Source: DATLZC01 sp037444005 (GTDB taxonomy: Bacteria > Chloroflexota > Dehalococcoidia > DSTF01 > JACRBR01). Taken from it: DNA of 7,223 nt. The number at the start of each line of letters is the position of its first letter. The stretch's first letter is position 1. Made by a program: the position numbers and the translations under genes. The notes below the pieces were generated by a model, which worked only from the letters and a program-made list of their open reading frames with translations, did no database searches and was not told the origin of the DNA. Positions 6,163-7,223 of this stretch are shown here, in pieces. The stretch spans positions 1 to 7,223 of the forward strand of contig JBBING010000106.1 of the NCBI GenBank assembly GCA_037444005.1, in the 5' to 3' direction.

Positions 6163-7047
6163 GAGACCGGATCGTCGGGGTGTCCGAGGACTGTACGTTC
6201 CCGCCGGAGGTGAGGTCGAAGCCCATCGCGTCCCGGAGCCTGCTTCCGCCCGGGCTGTCGAGCGCGGCCATCCACCAGGCCGCCGGGTCGCTCCACCGGA
6301 CCGAAAGCGTGTACCCACCTTGACCCGGCGTTCTTGCGGGCGGCGCGCCCCGACCTCATCCTGGCGCAAGACGTGTGCGAGGTGTGCGCCGTCACGTCGG
6401 ATCAGGCGCGCGCCGCGGCCGAAGAGGCGCTCTGCTCCAGCACCGTCCTCTCCCTTTCGGCCACCACGCTGGTGGAGATTCTGGACAGCATCGAGCTGGT
6501 GGGGCGGTACACCGGCGCCGAGTGGGCGGCGGCCCGGCTGCGCGAGCGCATCGAGGAGGAGATCGAGGGCGTCCGCCGAAGCCTGAGCGAAGTCGAGCCG
6601 CTGTCCACGTTCTACGTGGGCTGGCTGGATCCGCTGATGTGCGAGGGCCACTGGATCCCGGAAATGATCGCGATCGCGGGCGGCAGGGAGGTCATCGGCC
6701 GGGCCGGCGCGTACGGCGCGGAGGTGCGTTGGGAGACGGTGCTGGCGGCGGCCCCTGAGGCCATCGTCGTCGCGCCGTGCAGTTTCGACCTGCCGCGGAC
6801 GCTGGAGGAGGTGGCGCTGCTCGAGCGGCTGCCCGGCTGGCGGGAGGCGCCCGCTGTGCGCTCCGGCCGCGTGTTCGCCGCAGACAGCGCCTACTTCGTC
6901 ACGCCGGGCGCGCGGATCGTCGACGGCATCCGCCTCCTCGCCCGAGCGCTCCACCCCGACCGCTTCCCCGGCCCCGTTCCCGAGGGCAGGCTGGCGGTCC
7001 GGCGCGAGGACCGAGCAGGCGAGGTGCGCTGGGAGCCGTGGAGGTGA
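6105..7047 (+). pseudogene. BtuF-like cobalamin-binding protein, frameshifted by one base
   Basis: A periplasmic-binding-protein-fold family related to BtuF. The first part (MRIVSLLPGATEILYALGLG, then VGVSEDCTFPPEV) stops at a TGA at 6321. The second part (ARPDLILAQDVCEVCAVT, WLDPLMCEGHWIPEMIAIAGG, SFDLPRTLEEV, PGARIVDGIRLLARALHP) continues in another frame to 7047. Removing one C from the CCC at 6314-6316 restores YHLDPAFLRAARPD and a 313-residue protein of full family length. The ATG at 6105 is preferred over 6099 because GGAGGG at 6093-6098 leaves 6 nt before 6105 and none before 6099. There is no signal peptide, so if made it would be cytoplasmic, unlike transport BtuF; its exact role is not established. 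The insertion may be a real mutation or a sequencing error. The downstream codons still look constrained, so any inactivation is recent. Confidence 0.85.
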
Positions 7048-7223
7048 GGCGAAGAGGGGTCAGGCGCCGGCCCTGACGGTGCAGGGCGCCGCTTCCGCGG
7101 CTGGCAGGAGCGGGTTGGCGGCCGCGCTCTGCCGCATCCTGCGCCAGGACGACGCCCGAGCGGGGCGCTGCACGCCGACACCGCGCCGCGGAGGACAATG
7201 TTGCCGGCCTGGACCCCTTGGCT
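7044..7223 (+). pseudogene. cobQ: start of cobyric acid synthase (CobQ/CbiP), partial and apparently damaged
   Basis: From 7073 one frame reads LTVQGAASAAGRSGLAAALC followed by RILRQD, which matches the N-terminal P-loop of cobyric acid synthase (consensus like MVQGTxSxxGKS...LCRI). This enzyme amidates four carboxylates of cobyrinic diamide using ATP and glutamine. A GTG at 7044 overlaps the upstream stop (GTGA), the coupling seen earlier in this operon, but its frame ends at a TGA at 7074. Adding one G at about 7069-7070 would join it to the P-loop frame as MRRRGVRRRALTVQGAAS. The P-loop lysine is Arg here (GRS), and after about 7150 I no longer see the family's APFKxQNM motif in any frame. 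The gene runs off the window. Decay and poor sequence quality are both possible. Confidence 0.5.

Noticed and set aside
6312..6323. Programmed frameshifting as the explanation for the split cobalamin-binding gene.
   Set aside because: There is no recognisable slippery heptamer, and the only run is a short CCC. An insertion or read error is simpler.
5653..6954. 433-codon minus-strand open frame opposite cobD and the cobalamin-binding gene.
   Set aside because: It is an antisense shadow. Both plus-strand genes carry strong family motifs over the same bases.
7059..7077. GTCAGG...CCTGAC inverted repeat after the cobalamin-binding gene, considered as a terminator.
   Set aside because: There is no T-run after it, the stem is only 6 bp, and it lies inside the apparent cobQ start.

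Overview
The window is very GC-rich DNA with tightly packed genes, 4-nt and 14-nt overlaps and GTG starts. It looks like a high-GC bacterium, possibly a thermophile or deep-branching lineage. Cobalamin riboswitches point to Bacteria, but I cannot place the phylum from this sequence alone. It holds two unrelated blocks transcribed away from each other from a shared non-coding region at about 2738-3294.

Left block (minus strand, reading toward coordinate 1): a CARF-HEPN RNase of the Csm6 type (1439-2737), cas1 (403-1377) and cas2 (128-406). These are followed after only 14 nt by a CRISPR array that runs off the left edge (1-113). Two identical repeats and one 42-nt spacer are visible. No effector genes (cas10, csm2-5, cmr) lie in the window. 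The Csm6-like protein and the long spacer suggest a type III system whose effector is elsewhere. The sequence between cas2 and the array is too short to be a normal leader, and a promoter-like motif sits inside the end of cas2.

Middle (2738-3294, 557 nt without a gene): a near-leaderless promoter candidate for the Csm6 gene, a good sigma-70-type promoter on the plus strand (2899-2928), a cobalamin riboswitch aptamer (about 2988-3125), and a GC-rich hairpin (3202-3227) that probably acts as the attenuator.

Right block (plus strand): a riboswitch-controlled corrinoid salvage and remodelling operon. Its genes are cbiZ (adenosylcobinamide amidohydrolase), cbiB (adenosylcobinamide-phosphate synthase), cobD (L-threonine-phosphate decarboxylase or a HisC-like relative) and a BtuF-like cobalamin-binding protein without a signal peptide. 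The window ends in what looks like the start of cobyric acid synthase (cobQ/cbiP). CbiZ would strip the side chain from salvaged corrinoids to give adenosylcobyric acid, CobD would make aminopropanol phosphate, and CbiB would join the two. The BtuF-like gene carries an apparent one-base insertion, and the cobQ start looks like it lacks one base. Both changes are in G/C runs, so the 3' end of this operon is either decaying or contains sequencing indels.

I see no wholly new system here. The points most worth a second look are the leaderless array with a possible promoter inside cas2, the csm6-cas1-cas2 module without an effector, and the clustered indels in the cobalamin operon.
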